From positions 347,983 to 411,982 of the forward strand of contig MKUP01000023.1 in the NCBI GenBank assembly GCA_001898625.1: a stretch of 64,000 nt of DNA. Reading direction: 5' to 3'. Source of the stretch: Burkholderiales bacterium 67-32 (lineage in GTDB: Bacteria; Pseudomonadota; Gammaproteobacteria; Burkholderiales; Burkholderiaceae_B). Numbering within the stretch: the first letter of the stretch is position 1; every line of letters starts with the position of its first letter. This document shows, piece after piece, positions 10,338 through 19,000 of the stretch. A program made the translations under genes and the position numbers. The notes beneath the pieces are model-generated. The model searched no databases. It had not been told where the DNA came from and saw only the letters and a list, made by a program, of their open reading frames with translations.

Positions 10338-10361
10338 CGCCCCTGCGTATGGTACGTAACG
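10327..10361. promoter_or_regulatory. Twin TACGTAACG boxes upstream of the adhesin
   Basis: TACGTAACG occurs at 10331-10339 and again at 10353-10361, exactly 22 bp apart (two helical turns). The first box is the centre of a perfect 14-bp palindrome, GCGTTACGTAACGC (10327-10340). Spacing and symmetry suggest a dimeric regulator binding one face of the DNA. The boxes lie about 275 bp before the adhesin start; the regulator is unknown. Confidence 0.45.
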
Positions 10362-10395
10362 TTTCGGCTCCGACGCCGTGCCGCGGGACCGGAAA

Positions 10396-10498
10396 TCGGT
10401 GTGACTATCGCACCGAAGGCACATCTTCGGATTGCCGATATCCCGTTTGTTTTCAACGTTTCCGCCGTTTCGCGAGCCTTCGTTTCGAGGTTCGCGAA
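10396..10498 (+). promoter_or_regulatory. Structured leader of the adhesin gene with competing hairpins
   Basis: TCGGTG (10396-10401) can pair with CACCGA (10411-10416). CCGAAG (10413-10418) can pair with CTTCGG (10425-10430). The two stems share bases 10413-10416, so they exclude each other. A third stem pairs TTCGCGA (10469-10475) with TCGCGAA (10492-10498). If transcribed, the leader is long enough for post-transcriptional control. The rest of 10338-10634 holds no convincing gene. Confidence 0.35.
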
Positions 10499-10634
10499 CG
10501 CCCGTGCCGCATGGGTCCGAGGCCGATGGCATAGCTTTTGCTCGAAGCTTCCGCAAACGTGTTTTCCAGCAGCGACCAATTCTCCATCCGGCGGATTGCG
10601 GCACTGGTGGGATACCTATCCGTGGGGGCTGAAA

Positions 10635-13600
10635 TTGAACAAGACCTATCGCACCGTGTGGAGCCAGAGGCTCGGATGTTGGGTGGCGGTTGCCGAAACC
10701 GCGCGCACCAGGGGTAAGGGCGGCGCAGCCAAGGCCGGCGTGCTTGCCGTGGCGCTGATGGCCGGCGCCTGGGCGGCGCCGGCGGCGGCCGACGGCATGC
10801 ACGGCGTGCCGGGCCTGTCGAATGCGCGGCTGACCGATGGCGCCGCGGTGGGCGTGATGAGCCAACTGTTGCAGGCCACGACCAATGCCGCGCCCAGCAT
10901 CGCCCCCGTGGCGTCGGCCGTGCAGCAGGGCGTCTCGCAGACGGCGGCGGCCCTGGCCGGCATCAGTCCGTCCATCCTGCCGCCGGCCTCGGCATTGCAG
11001 CAGGTACCCCTGGCCGAGGCGGTGCCGTCGCTGCCCGTGGTCAGCGAGGTGCTGGCCGCCACGCCGGTTCCCGCCGCGGTCCAGACCATCGCCGCCGCGC
11101 CCGCCGCGGTGACGAAGAAGGTCGCCTCGGCGCTGCCGGGCAAGGTCGGCACCGCCGTCGAGTCGGTCCCCGCCAAGCTGGCCGAGGTGCTGGCTTCGGC
11201 GCCGGTCGACAAGAGCCGGAATGCCGCCTCGCCCGTCGATGGCGCCGTCGCTTCGGCGGCGTCGCTGGGGTCGGTCGCCACGCTGTCCAACAGCGTGCCG
11301 GCCTCGCCCATGTCGCCGCTGAGCGGCAACGGCACGCCGGCCATCCTGCCGACTGGCGGTTCGTTGTTCCCCAGCAGTTCCAACCGCCAGACCATGGCGG
11401 TGGCCGCCTCGTCGGGCTCGGAGCCGCCGCCGCTCAATCCGCCCGCGCCCACCGGCCTGGTGATCGGCACGGCCGGCCTGCTGGGTGGCGTCGGGCAGGG
11501 CCTGCAGCCATTGACGATGAGCCTGTTCGGCCAGAAGGAAGCGTGGATGCGCTCCGGCGCGCTGAGCGTGAACCGCGAGAACATCAACGCCCGCTTCAGC
11601 GTGGTCAACGTGCTGGGCATTCCCATCCTGGACCTGGCGCCGGTGACAGGCACGCTGCAAGGCACGCTGGGCGGTTCGCTGCCCGAGCAGAAGCTCACCC
11701 TGCTGGGCGGCGTGACCTCGGGCAACTACATCACCAACATCAATTCCGGCCTGACCTACAACAACGGCCTGCTGCTCCCGGGCACGCAGCCGCCGTCGTG
11801 GGTGGACAAGAACAACTGTCTGAACCTGCTGGGCCTGGCTGGTGCCACCTGCTGGGACGTTCCCGCGGCGCAGAACAACCAGGTGCTGATCGGCGACGGC
11901 GCCTCGGCCAATGGTTCGCAGGAAGTCGTGATCGGCACCAACGCCAAGCACATCCTACCCAACGAGGACGCCGGGACGATCTTCACCGATCCCAACATGC
12001 CCGGCGTGCCCGACACCAACTACGCGGCGCGCAAGGGCCACTCGGTCCTGATCGGCGACAGCACCTACGGCAACGCCAACGGCCAGACCATTGTCGGCGC
12101 CAGCGCGTCGTCGACCGTGGCGGGCGGCGTCGCGCTGGGCTTCCAGTCCGTGTCGGACCGCGAAGGCGGCGGCAAGGAAGTGTTCTCCAACGTCGCGGTG
12201 CCGGTGCGTGGCGCGGTATCCGTGGGTTCCGCGGGCAACGAACGGCAGATCATCAACGTGGCGGGCGGCACGGCGGATACCGATGCCGTCAACGTGCGCC
12301 AGCTCAAGGCCGTGTCCGACCAGATCGACAACGTCGACGTCAACTCGGTCAAGTACGACGACGCCACCCGAGGCAAGGTGACGCTGGCCGGCGCGGGCGG
12401 CACGGTCGTGACCAACGTCAAGGCCGGCGCCGTGAACGCGACCAGCACCGACGCGGTCAACGGTTCGCAGTTGAACGACACCAACACCAACATCACCAAC
12501 GTCGACAATCGCGTGACGAACGTGGACAACCGCGTCACCAACATCGACAACAGCGGCACCAAGTACTTCAAGGCGAACTCCACCCTGGCGGCCGCCTCGG
12601 CCGCCGGTGCGGACAGCGTGGCAGCCGGCGGCGCATCCGTCGCCTCCGCCGCCAATGCCGTGGCGCTGGGCAATGGCGCCAACGCCAGCATGGCCAACAG
12701 CGTTGCGCTGGGCGCCGGGTCGACCACGACGGTGGGCGCGCAGGCCGACTATGTGGCCTATGCGTTGACCGCGCGGCAAGCGTCGGCGGGCGAAGTGTCG
12801 GTCGGCAGCGCCGGCGCCACGCGCCGCATCACCAACGTTTCGGCGGGCAGCGCCGATAACGACGCGGCCAACATCGCGCAGCTGAAGGCGGTGGACGGCC
12901 GCATCGGCGACGTGGACAAGCTGGCGGTCAAGTACGACGACGACACCAAGACCAAGATCACGCTGAATCCGGGCGGCACCGGCACGGTGATCTCGAACGT
13001 GGCCAAGGGTGCGGTCACCTCGACCAGCACCGAGGCGATCAACGGTTCGCAGCTGTGGGGATGGACTCAGGACGAGACCAACGTCATGAGCAACCTGAGC
13101 CTGTACAAGCGCATCAACGACATCAGCGTCGACACCAAGTACTTCAAGGCCAATTCGACCCTGGACGCGGCGCAGGCCGTCGGCGCGAACAGCGTCGCGG
13201 CGGGTCCGGCCGCGGTGGCCAACGGCGCCAACAGCGTGGCGGTCGGCAACGGCGCGACCACGGCCGCCGACAACAGCGTGGCGATGGGCGGTGCTTCGAC
13301 GGCCTCCGGGGCGGCTTCGACGGCGGTGGGCTCCGATGCCAAGGCCACCGGCGCGCAGTCCACGGCGATGGGTTCCGGCTCGGCCGCCAGCGGCGCCAAC
13401 GCGACCGCGATGGGCTCGGGCTCGAAGGCCACCGGTACGGATTCGACCGCCATCGGCGCCAACTCCGAAGCCAAGGCGAACAACAGCGTCGCGCTGGGAG
13501 CGGGTTCGGTGGCCGACCGCGACAACACCGTATCGGTGGGCGCCGCGGGCAAGGAGCGCCAGATCACCAACGTGGCGCGCGGCACGGAGGATACCGATGC

Positions 13601-14564
13601 CGTCAATTACGCGCAGTTGAAGGAGGTCTCGGGCGACGTCACGAACATCAAGAAGGACGTGACGAACATCCAGGAAGGCAAGGACGGGATGTTCCAGATC
13701 GAGAACTCGCTCGCGCGGGACAAGCCCAAGCCCACCGGCAAGGATTCGGTGGCCGGCGGCGCCGGCGCGGTGGCGGAAGGCGCGGCGGCGACGGCGGTCG
13801 GCAACGCGTCCATCGCCAAGGGCGAGAACGCGACGGCGGTCGGCAATTCGGCGCAGGCCCTGGGGGCCAACTCGACGGTGGTCGGCAATTCCGCGCTGGC
13901 CTCCGGCGCCAACGCCTCCGCCTTCGGCACCGGCGCCAAGGCCGAGGGCAGCGGCAGCATGGCCATGGGCAACGGCGCGCAGACGGGCGCCGCGGCCACC
14001 AATTCGGTCGCGATCGGCAACCAGGCCAACGCCGCCCAGAGCAATACCGTCGCGCTGGGCAACAACGCCCAGGCCACGGTGGCCAACAGCATGGCACTGG
14101 GTACCGGGGCGCAGGCCAGCGGCGCCAACAGCGTGGCCCTGGGCACGAACTCGGTGGCGAACCGGCCCAACGTGGTGTCGGTGGGCGCGGCGGGCCAGGA
14201 GCGGCAGATCGTCAATGTGGGCGACGGCACCGCGGACACGGATGCCGTCAACCTGCGGCAGTTGCGCAGCGCCACGTCGGACTTCACCAGCAGCATCAAC
14301 AACGTGCGCGACGATCTGCGCAAGGTCGAACGCAACGCCAACGCCGGCGCGGCCTCGGCCATGGCGGTGGCGGGCCTGCCGCAGGCGTACACCCCGGGAC
14401 GCAGCATGGCCTCGGCGGCCGCCAGCCATTATCTCGGCCAGTCCGCCATCGCGGTGGGGCTGTCCACCATTTCCGAGAATGGCCGCTGGGTCTACAAGAT
14501 TGCCGGCAACGTCAATTCGCAGGGCAAGATGGGCGCCGTCATCGGCGCGGGTTACCAGTGGTAG
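10635..14564 (+). CDS. Trimeric autotransporter adhesin (YadA-like)
   Basis: A 1309-residue type Vc autotransporter. The start is taken as TTG at 10635 because it begins a canonical extended signal peptide region (NKTYRTVWSQRLGCWVAVAE), with GGGGG just upstream. A 78-codon open extension lacks any signal. Order: ESPR and signal (1-53), an Ala/Val/Pro-rich region to about 290, an unrecognised globular part with two Cys (CLNLLGLAGATC), and YadA-type head repeats of the SVALG/TAVGS kind. Four neck motifs follow the form RQI-NV--GT-DTDAVN at about residues 527-557, 720-750, 965-995 and 1180-1210. TKYFKANSTL occurs twice. The C-terminal trimeric membrane anchor ends IGAGYQW. It is surface-exposed and probably binds host or abiotic surfaces. 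Confidence 0.93.
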   Translation: MNKTYRTVWSQRLGCWVAVAETARTRGKGGAAKAGVLAVALMAGAWAAPAAADGMHGVPGLSNARLTDGAAVGVMSQLLQATTNAAPSIAPVASAVQQGVSQTAAALAGISPSILPPASALQQVPLAEAVPSLPVVSEVLAATPVPAAVQTIAAAPAAVTKKVASALPGKVGTAVESVPAKLAEVLASAPVDKSRNAASPVDGAVASAASLGSVATLSNSVPASPMSPLSGNGTPAILPTGGSLFPSSSNRQTMAVAASSGSEPPPLNPPAPTGLVIGTAGLLGGVGQGLQPLTMSLFGQKEAWMRSGALSVNRENINARFSVVNVLGIPILDLAPVTGTLQGTLGGSLPEQKLTLLGGVTSGNYITNINSGLTYNNGLLLPGTQPPSWVDKNNCLNLLGLAGATCWDVPAAQNNQVLIGDGASANGSQEVVIGTNAKHILPNEDAGTIFTDPNMPGVPDTNYAARKGHSVLIGDSTYGNANGQTIVGASASSTVAGGVALGFQSVSDREGGGKEVFSNVAVPVRGAVSVGSAGNERQIINVAGGTADTDAVNVRQLKAVSDQIDNVDVNSVKYDDATRGKVTLAGAGGTVVTNVKAGAVNATSTDAVNGSQLNDTNTNITNVDNRVTNVDNRVTNIDNSGTKYFKANSTLAAASAAGADSVAAGGASVASAANAVALGNGANASMANSVALGAGSTTTVGAQADYVAYALTARQASAGEVSVGSAGATRRITNVSAGSADNDAANIAQLKAVDGRIGDVDKLAVKYDDDTKTKITLNPGGTGTVISNVAKGAVTSTSTEAINGSQLWGWTQDETNVMSNLSLYKRINDISVDTKYFKANSTLDAAQAVGANSVAAGPAAVANGANSVAVGNGATTAADNSVAMGGASTASGAASTAVGSDAKATGAQSTAMGSGSAASGANATAMGSGSKATGTDSTAIGANSEAKANNSVALGAGSVADRDNTVSVGAAGKERQITNVARGTEDTDAVNYAQLKEVSGDVTNIKKDVTNIQEGKDGMFQIENSLARDKPKPTGKDSVAGGAGAVAEGAAATAVGNASIAKGENATAVGNSAQALGANSTVVGNSALASGANASAFGTGAKAEGSGSMAMGNGAQTGAAATNSVAIGNQANAAQSNTVALGNNAQATVANSMALGTGAQASGANSVALGTNSVANRPNVVSVGAAGQERQIVNVGDGTADTDAVNLRQLRSATSDFTSSINNVRDDLRKVERNANAGAASAMAVAGLPQAYTPGRSMASAAASHYLGQSAIAVGLSTISENGRWVYKIAGNVNSQGKMGAVIGAGYQW

Positions 14565-14593
14565 CGCGCATGAACGAATCATCGGAGGTCAGG

Positions 14594-15508
14594 ATGCAAG
14601 AAAAGAACCCCCATGCCCGCCGCGCCGGCCAAGCCGGCAGGCGCCTCGCGCTGCTGACCGCATGCGTGGCTTCGCTGGCCGTGATGAGCGGCTGCTCGAT
14701 GTTCCGCAGCTCGAAGGAGCCCGCGCCGTCCTCGGCGGCCGCGGCGAACGGGTCGAGTCCGCCCGCGGTGGAGTTCCCGGCCCGCGAGTCCGCCTCGCTC
14801 AAGGAAGGCACCTTCGTCAACCTGGACAATCTCAGGCAGATGATCCCGGGCATGACCAAGCCCCAGGTCTACGAGCTGCTCGGCCCGCCGCACTTCAGCG
14901 AGGGCGTGTTCGGCGTGCGCACCTGGAACTACATCTTCAATTTCCGCACCGGCAACGGCAACGAGTTCATCACCTGCCAGTACCAGCTGCGTTTCAACAA
15001 GGACATGCAGACCGAGGCCGGCAACTGGAACCGGCGCGAGTGCGCGGACTTCGTGTTCCCGCGTCCGGTGGCCGCTCCGCCGCCTCCTCCCCCGCCCGCG
15101 CCCGTGCCGGTCAAGCCGGCTCCCCGGCAGATCACGCTGGGCGCCGACGCGCTGTTCGCGTTCGACAAATCCGACCTGGCCAGCATCTCGCCCGAGGGGC
15201 GCCGCCGCCTGGACGAGATCGGCAAGGAACTGCGCAGCGTGAACGTCGACCGGGTGCGCGTGATCGGCCATGCCGACCGGCTGGGCAGCGCGAGCTACAA
15301 CGACAGGTTGTCGCGCCAGCGGGCCGCCACGGTGGTGACCTACCTGGTCAATTCCGGCGTGTCGTCCAATCTGATCAGTTCGGACGGCAGGGGCTCGCGC
15401 GAGCCGGTGGTGCAGTGCGACCAGCGCAACCGCAACGAGTTGATCGCCTGCCTGGCGCCGAACCGCCGGGTCGTCATCGAGATCCAGGGCAAGGCCGGTT
15501 CTTCGTGA
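14594..15508 (+). CDS. tpgA: TpgA-like lipoprotein: BamE-like plus OmpA domains
   Basis: A 304-residue protein. The start at 14594 has GGAGGT four bases upstream; an ATG at 14570 lacks such a site. A signal ends in a lipobox-like MSGC with the lipid-carrying Cys at residue 34. A SmpA/OmlA (BamE-like) domain contains LDNLRQMIPGMTKPQVYELLGPP. A run of seven prolines links it to a C-terminal OmpA domain (ALFAFDKSDL; GHADRLGSASYNDRLSRQRA) that binds peptidoglycan. The same domain order occurs in Acinetobacter TpgA, which anchors the adhesin AtaA to peptidoglycan. It follows the adhesin gene by 29 nt, so it should be its partner. Confidence 0.85.
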   Translation: MQEKNPHARRAGQAGRRLALLTACVASLAVMSGCSMFRSSKEPAPSSAAAANGSSPPAVEFPARESASLKEGTFVNLDNLRQMIPGMTKPQVYELLGPPHFSEGVFGVRTWNYIFNFRTGNGNEFITCQYQLRFNKDMQTEAGNWNRRECADFVFPRPVAAPPPPPPPAPVPVKPAPRQITLGADALFAFDKSDLASISPEGRRRLDEIGKELRSVNVDRVRVIGHADRLGSASYNDRLSRQRAATVVTYLVNSGVSSNLISSDGRGSREPVVQCDQRNRNELIACLAPNRRVVIEIQGKAGSS

Positions 15509-15515
15509 GCTTGCC

Positions 15516-15539
15516 CGCGCCGCCCCCCGGGGTGGCGCG
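15516..15539 (+). terminator. GC hairpin after the adhesin-tpgA operon
   Basis: CGCGCCGCCCC and GGGGTGGCGCG pair as an 11-bp stem with one G-T pair, 8 nt after the tpgA stop codon. No T-run follows, so it may slow polymerase or protect the 3' end rather than act as a classical intrinsic terminator. Confidence 0.45.
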
Positions 15540-15567
15540 GAACCTCGATGCAGGGTGCGCATTTCGT

Positions 15568-15596
15568 TTGTCTGGCGGACGTCTCCGAGTTAGGAT
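15568..15596 (+). promoter_or_regulatory. Possible promoter of the DUF442 gene
   Basis: TTGTCT (15568-15573) and TAGGAT (15591-15596) are separated by 17 bp, matching sigma-70 hexamers at four of six positions each. They lie about 90 nt before the start codon at 15685. Confidence 0.35.
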
Positions 15597-15684
15597 TACC
15601 CCTTATCGATCTCCCGCGACGCGCGGCCCGCAAGGCGCTCCCGGGAGCGCGCGCGGCGCGTGGGGGATCCTTCCGGAGACACGC

Positions 15685-16026
15685 ATGTCCGCATTCACTT
15701 CCCTTACCGAAAGCTTCGCCGTGGCGCCCCAGCTGGCTCCCGGAGACATGGCTGCCGTCGCGGCGGCCGGTTTCAAGAGCGTCATCAACAACCGGCCCGA
15801 CTTCGAAGGCGGCCCGGCCCAGCCCTCCAGCGAACAGATGGAAGCCGCGGCCCAGGCGGCGGGGCTCAACTACGTCCACCAGCCGGTCAACGGCGCGAAC
15901 ATCCAGCCCGGCGACGTTTCCACCTTCGCTTCCCTGCTCAAGACGCTGCCGGGACCGGTCCTGGCCTTCTGCCGCAGCGGGGCGCGATCGACCAAGCTGT
16001 TCATGTCGGCCAGCAACTCCCTCTGA
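15685..16026 (+). CDS. TIGR01244/DUF442 family protein
   Basis: A 113-residue single-domain protein of the DUF442 family, a rhodanese/phosphatase-like fold often annotated as a sulfur transferase. It carries the dual-specificity-phosphatase-like loop CRSGARS near the C-terminus (catalytic Cys and Arg) and the typical opening APQLAPGDMAAVAAAGFKSVINNRPD. In other bacteria this domain is fused to or next to persulfide-dioxygenase-type hydrolases; none is adjacent here. A CGGAGA site lies 8 nt before the ATG. It is followed 12 nt later by the DUF748 gene, so the two may be cotranscribed. Confidence 0.85.
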   Translation: MSAFTSLTESFAVAPQLAPGDMAAVAAAGFKSVINNRPDFEGGPAQPSSEQMEAAAQAAGLNYVHQPVNGANIQPGDVSTFASLLKTLPGPVLAFCRSGARSTKLFMSASNSL

Positions 16027-16038
16027 CCGGACCGCGAC

Positions 16039-19000
16039 GTGGCTTTCACGCTGACGGGTGCGGTCGACGGCATCAAGCGGCGGCGCAAGCCGCTGGTGCG
16101 TATTCTCATCATCCTGCTGGCGCTGTGGCTGCTGTTCCTGGCCCTGACCGCCTGGGGCATTCCCCGGCTGGTCCGCAGCGTGGCGCTGGCGCAGGTGCCG
16201 GAGGTCCTGGGCCGCACGGCCCGCATGGGCGAGGTCTCGTTCAATCCCTTCAAGCTGCGCCTGCGCGTCCATGATTTCGCCATCCTCGACCAGGCGGGCG
16301 CCAAGCCGGACTTCTCGGTGGAGCAGGTCGAGGTCAATGCCTCGATCTCGTCGCTGTTCCGGCTCGCGCCGGTGGTGGACGGACTGACGATCACCGCGCC
16401 GCGTGTCTCGCTGGTCCGCGAGGGGCCGCAACGCTTCAACATCAGCGACATCATCGACCGGCTGGCCGCCAAGCCTTCGGAAGACGGGCCGCCGCCCCGG
16501 TTCTCGCTGAACAACGTCAAGCTGGACGGGGGCGAGATCACCGTCGACGACAAGGTCACGGGCCGCCAGCATACGGTGCGCGACCTGCAGGTGGGCATTC
16601 CTTTCCTGTCCACGCTGGCCTATGCCACCGACATCGACGTGCAGCCCCGGCTGGCGGCGCTGGTCAACGGCAGTCCGTTCAACCTGGAGGGTACCGCACG
16701 GCCCTTCGATACGCCGCGCACGTCCTCGTTGCACCTCAAGATCGACGACCTGGGGCTGGATGCGCTGGCCGATGCCGTGCCCGGCGCGATGCCGGTGGTG
16801 CTCAAGCACGCGCGGCTCGACAGCGATGCCCAATTGGTGTTCGAGGAAGGCGGTTCGGCCGCGCCCAAGGTGCGCCTGGAAGGCCAGGCCACGGTGCGGG
16901 GGGTGGACGTGCGCGACCAGGGCGATGCCGCGCTGCTGGCGTTCAAGAGCCTGACGCTGGAGAAATTCGCGCTGGAGCCGCTGGCGCGCCGTTTCCAGGC
17001 CGAGCGCATCGTCTTGGCGGGCCCCTCGATCCAGGCCAGCCGATCGGCCGACGGGCGCGTGAACCTGGCCGAGGTGGCCGCAAAGTTCCAGCAGCCGGCG
17101 ACGCCTGTGCCCGCGCCCGCCCCGCCGGCCGCGCCGTCACCGTCCGCCAGCCCGGCCCCGGTGCCTTCTGCCACACCCGCCGCGCCTGCCGTGCCGGCTC
17201 CTGCTCCGACCGTGCCGGCTGCACCGGCCGATGCCTGGCACGTGTCGGTGGGAACCGTGGCGCTGCAGGATGGCGAACTCGCCTGGCACGATGAGCAGGA
17301 CCGCTTCGATTACCGTATCTCCGAGTTCGCGGCCGAGCTGCGCGACCTGAAGCTGCCAGCCGCCCAGGACCAGGCCGTGCCTCTGACCGTGGCCGCGCGC
17401 GTGGGCGAGGCGGGGCGCCTGGATGTGAGCGGTCCGATCCGCCTCCAGCCTTTGTCGGCGGACCTCGACCTCAAGCTGGATTCGCTGGCGCTGCCCGCGC
17501 TGGCTCCGCTGTGGAAACCCTATCTGGCGCTGCGCATCGACGACGGCTCGCTGGCCGCGGCGACCAAGCTGCACGTGGAGCAGGGCGAGTCCCTGGCGGT
17601 GCGCTGGAGCGACGGCAGCGTCGCGCTGCGCAAGCTGGCCGCGGCACCCGTCTCGGATAAGGCTTCCAGCCTGAAGCTGGAATCGCTGGAGGTGGGCGGG
17701 CTGGCTGGGGATCTGGCGGGGCGCACGGCCCGGATCGAGCGTATCGCCATCGACGGCCTGGCATTGGCGGCCACGCGGTCGGCCTCGTCGGCCGTGAGCT
17801 GGGCGGACATCGCCGTTCCTGCCGCGCCCCCGGCCCGGTCCGCGGGCAAGCCGGCCCCGGCTCCTGCCGGGCATGCCCAGGCCGCATGGAAGGTGACCGC
17901 CGGTACGCTGTCGGTCGCCAAGAGCTCGCTCAGGCTGACCGACGAGTCCGTGTCGCCCCGGGTGGCGCTGCGCCTGGACGGCTTGCAGATGGAGGCGCGC
18001 AATGTCGGATCCGACCTGCGCGCGCCCGTCGATTTCTCGCTGCGCTCGTCCGTCCAGGGCCGCGGCACCGCCGACGTCAAGGGCACGGTCGTGCCCGAGC
18101 CGCTGTCGGTCAAGGCCCAGGTGCGCGCCGACCGGCTCGACCTGGCCGCGCTGGCTCCCTACCTGGCCGAGCGGCTCAACGCCACCGTGAAGAGCGTGGT
18201 GGCGGGCGCCAACGGCAGGCTGGAGTTCGCGGCCGCCACCGGCAGGCAGCCCCAGCGCGCGGCCTGGACCGGCGCCGCCGAGATCACCAACCTGGACCTG
18301 ATCGACAAGCTCAACTCGGCGGATTTCCTGAAATGGAAGCGGCTGGCGTTCAAGCGGCTGAACGTGGTCAGCGCGGGCGAGACGCTCAAGGCCGACCTGG
18401 GCGACATCTCGCTGGAAGACTTCTTCGCGCGGGTGATCCTGAGCGAGCAGGGGCGGCTGAACCTGTCGCAATTGATCGTCCAACCGGGCGAGGAGGCCGG
18501 GTCCATCACGACTCCAACGCCGGCGGAACCGGCCGCGAAGGGGGAAAGCAAGCCCGCGGCCGCCGCGCAGGAGACCAAGGAGGCCGATGCCGCCGCCCCC
18601 GGGGCGGGCGGCATGCCGCGCGACATCCGCGTGGGCGCAGTGCAGCTGGCGCGGGGCCACATCAATTTCACCGACAATTTCGTCAAGCCCAATTACCGCG
18701 CCAACCTGACCGATATCGGCGGCAGCATCTCGGCCGTGTCGTCGGCGGACAGCCAGCCGGCCGACGTGCAGGTGACGGCCAAGGTGGACGGCGACGCGCC
18801 GGTGGACATCACCGGCAAGCTCCATCCCTTCGGGCCGAGGCTGTACACGGACATCCATGCCAGCGCCAAGGGCGTGGAACTGCCGGCGCTGACGCCCTAT
18901 GCGGCCAAGTATGCCGGCTACGCCATCGAGCGCGGCAAGCTGTCGATGGACGTGCACTACCTGATCCAGGACGGCAAGCTCCAGGCCACCAACAAGATCT

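Noticed and set aside
10401-10634. Upstream in-frame extension of the adhesin gene
   Set aside because: The encoded 78 residues show no signal or conservation features, while the ESPR starts at the TTG at 10635.
11955-14582. An 875-codon frame antisense to the adhesin gene, rich in Arg, His and Gly
   Set aside because: It is the reverse image of repetitive GC-rich adhesin codons; the plus strand has clear ESPR, neck and anchor motifs.
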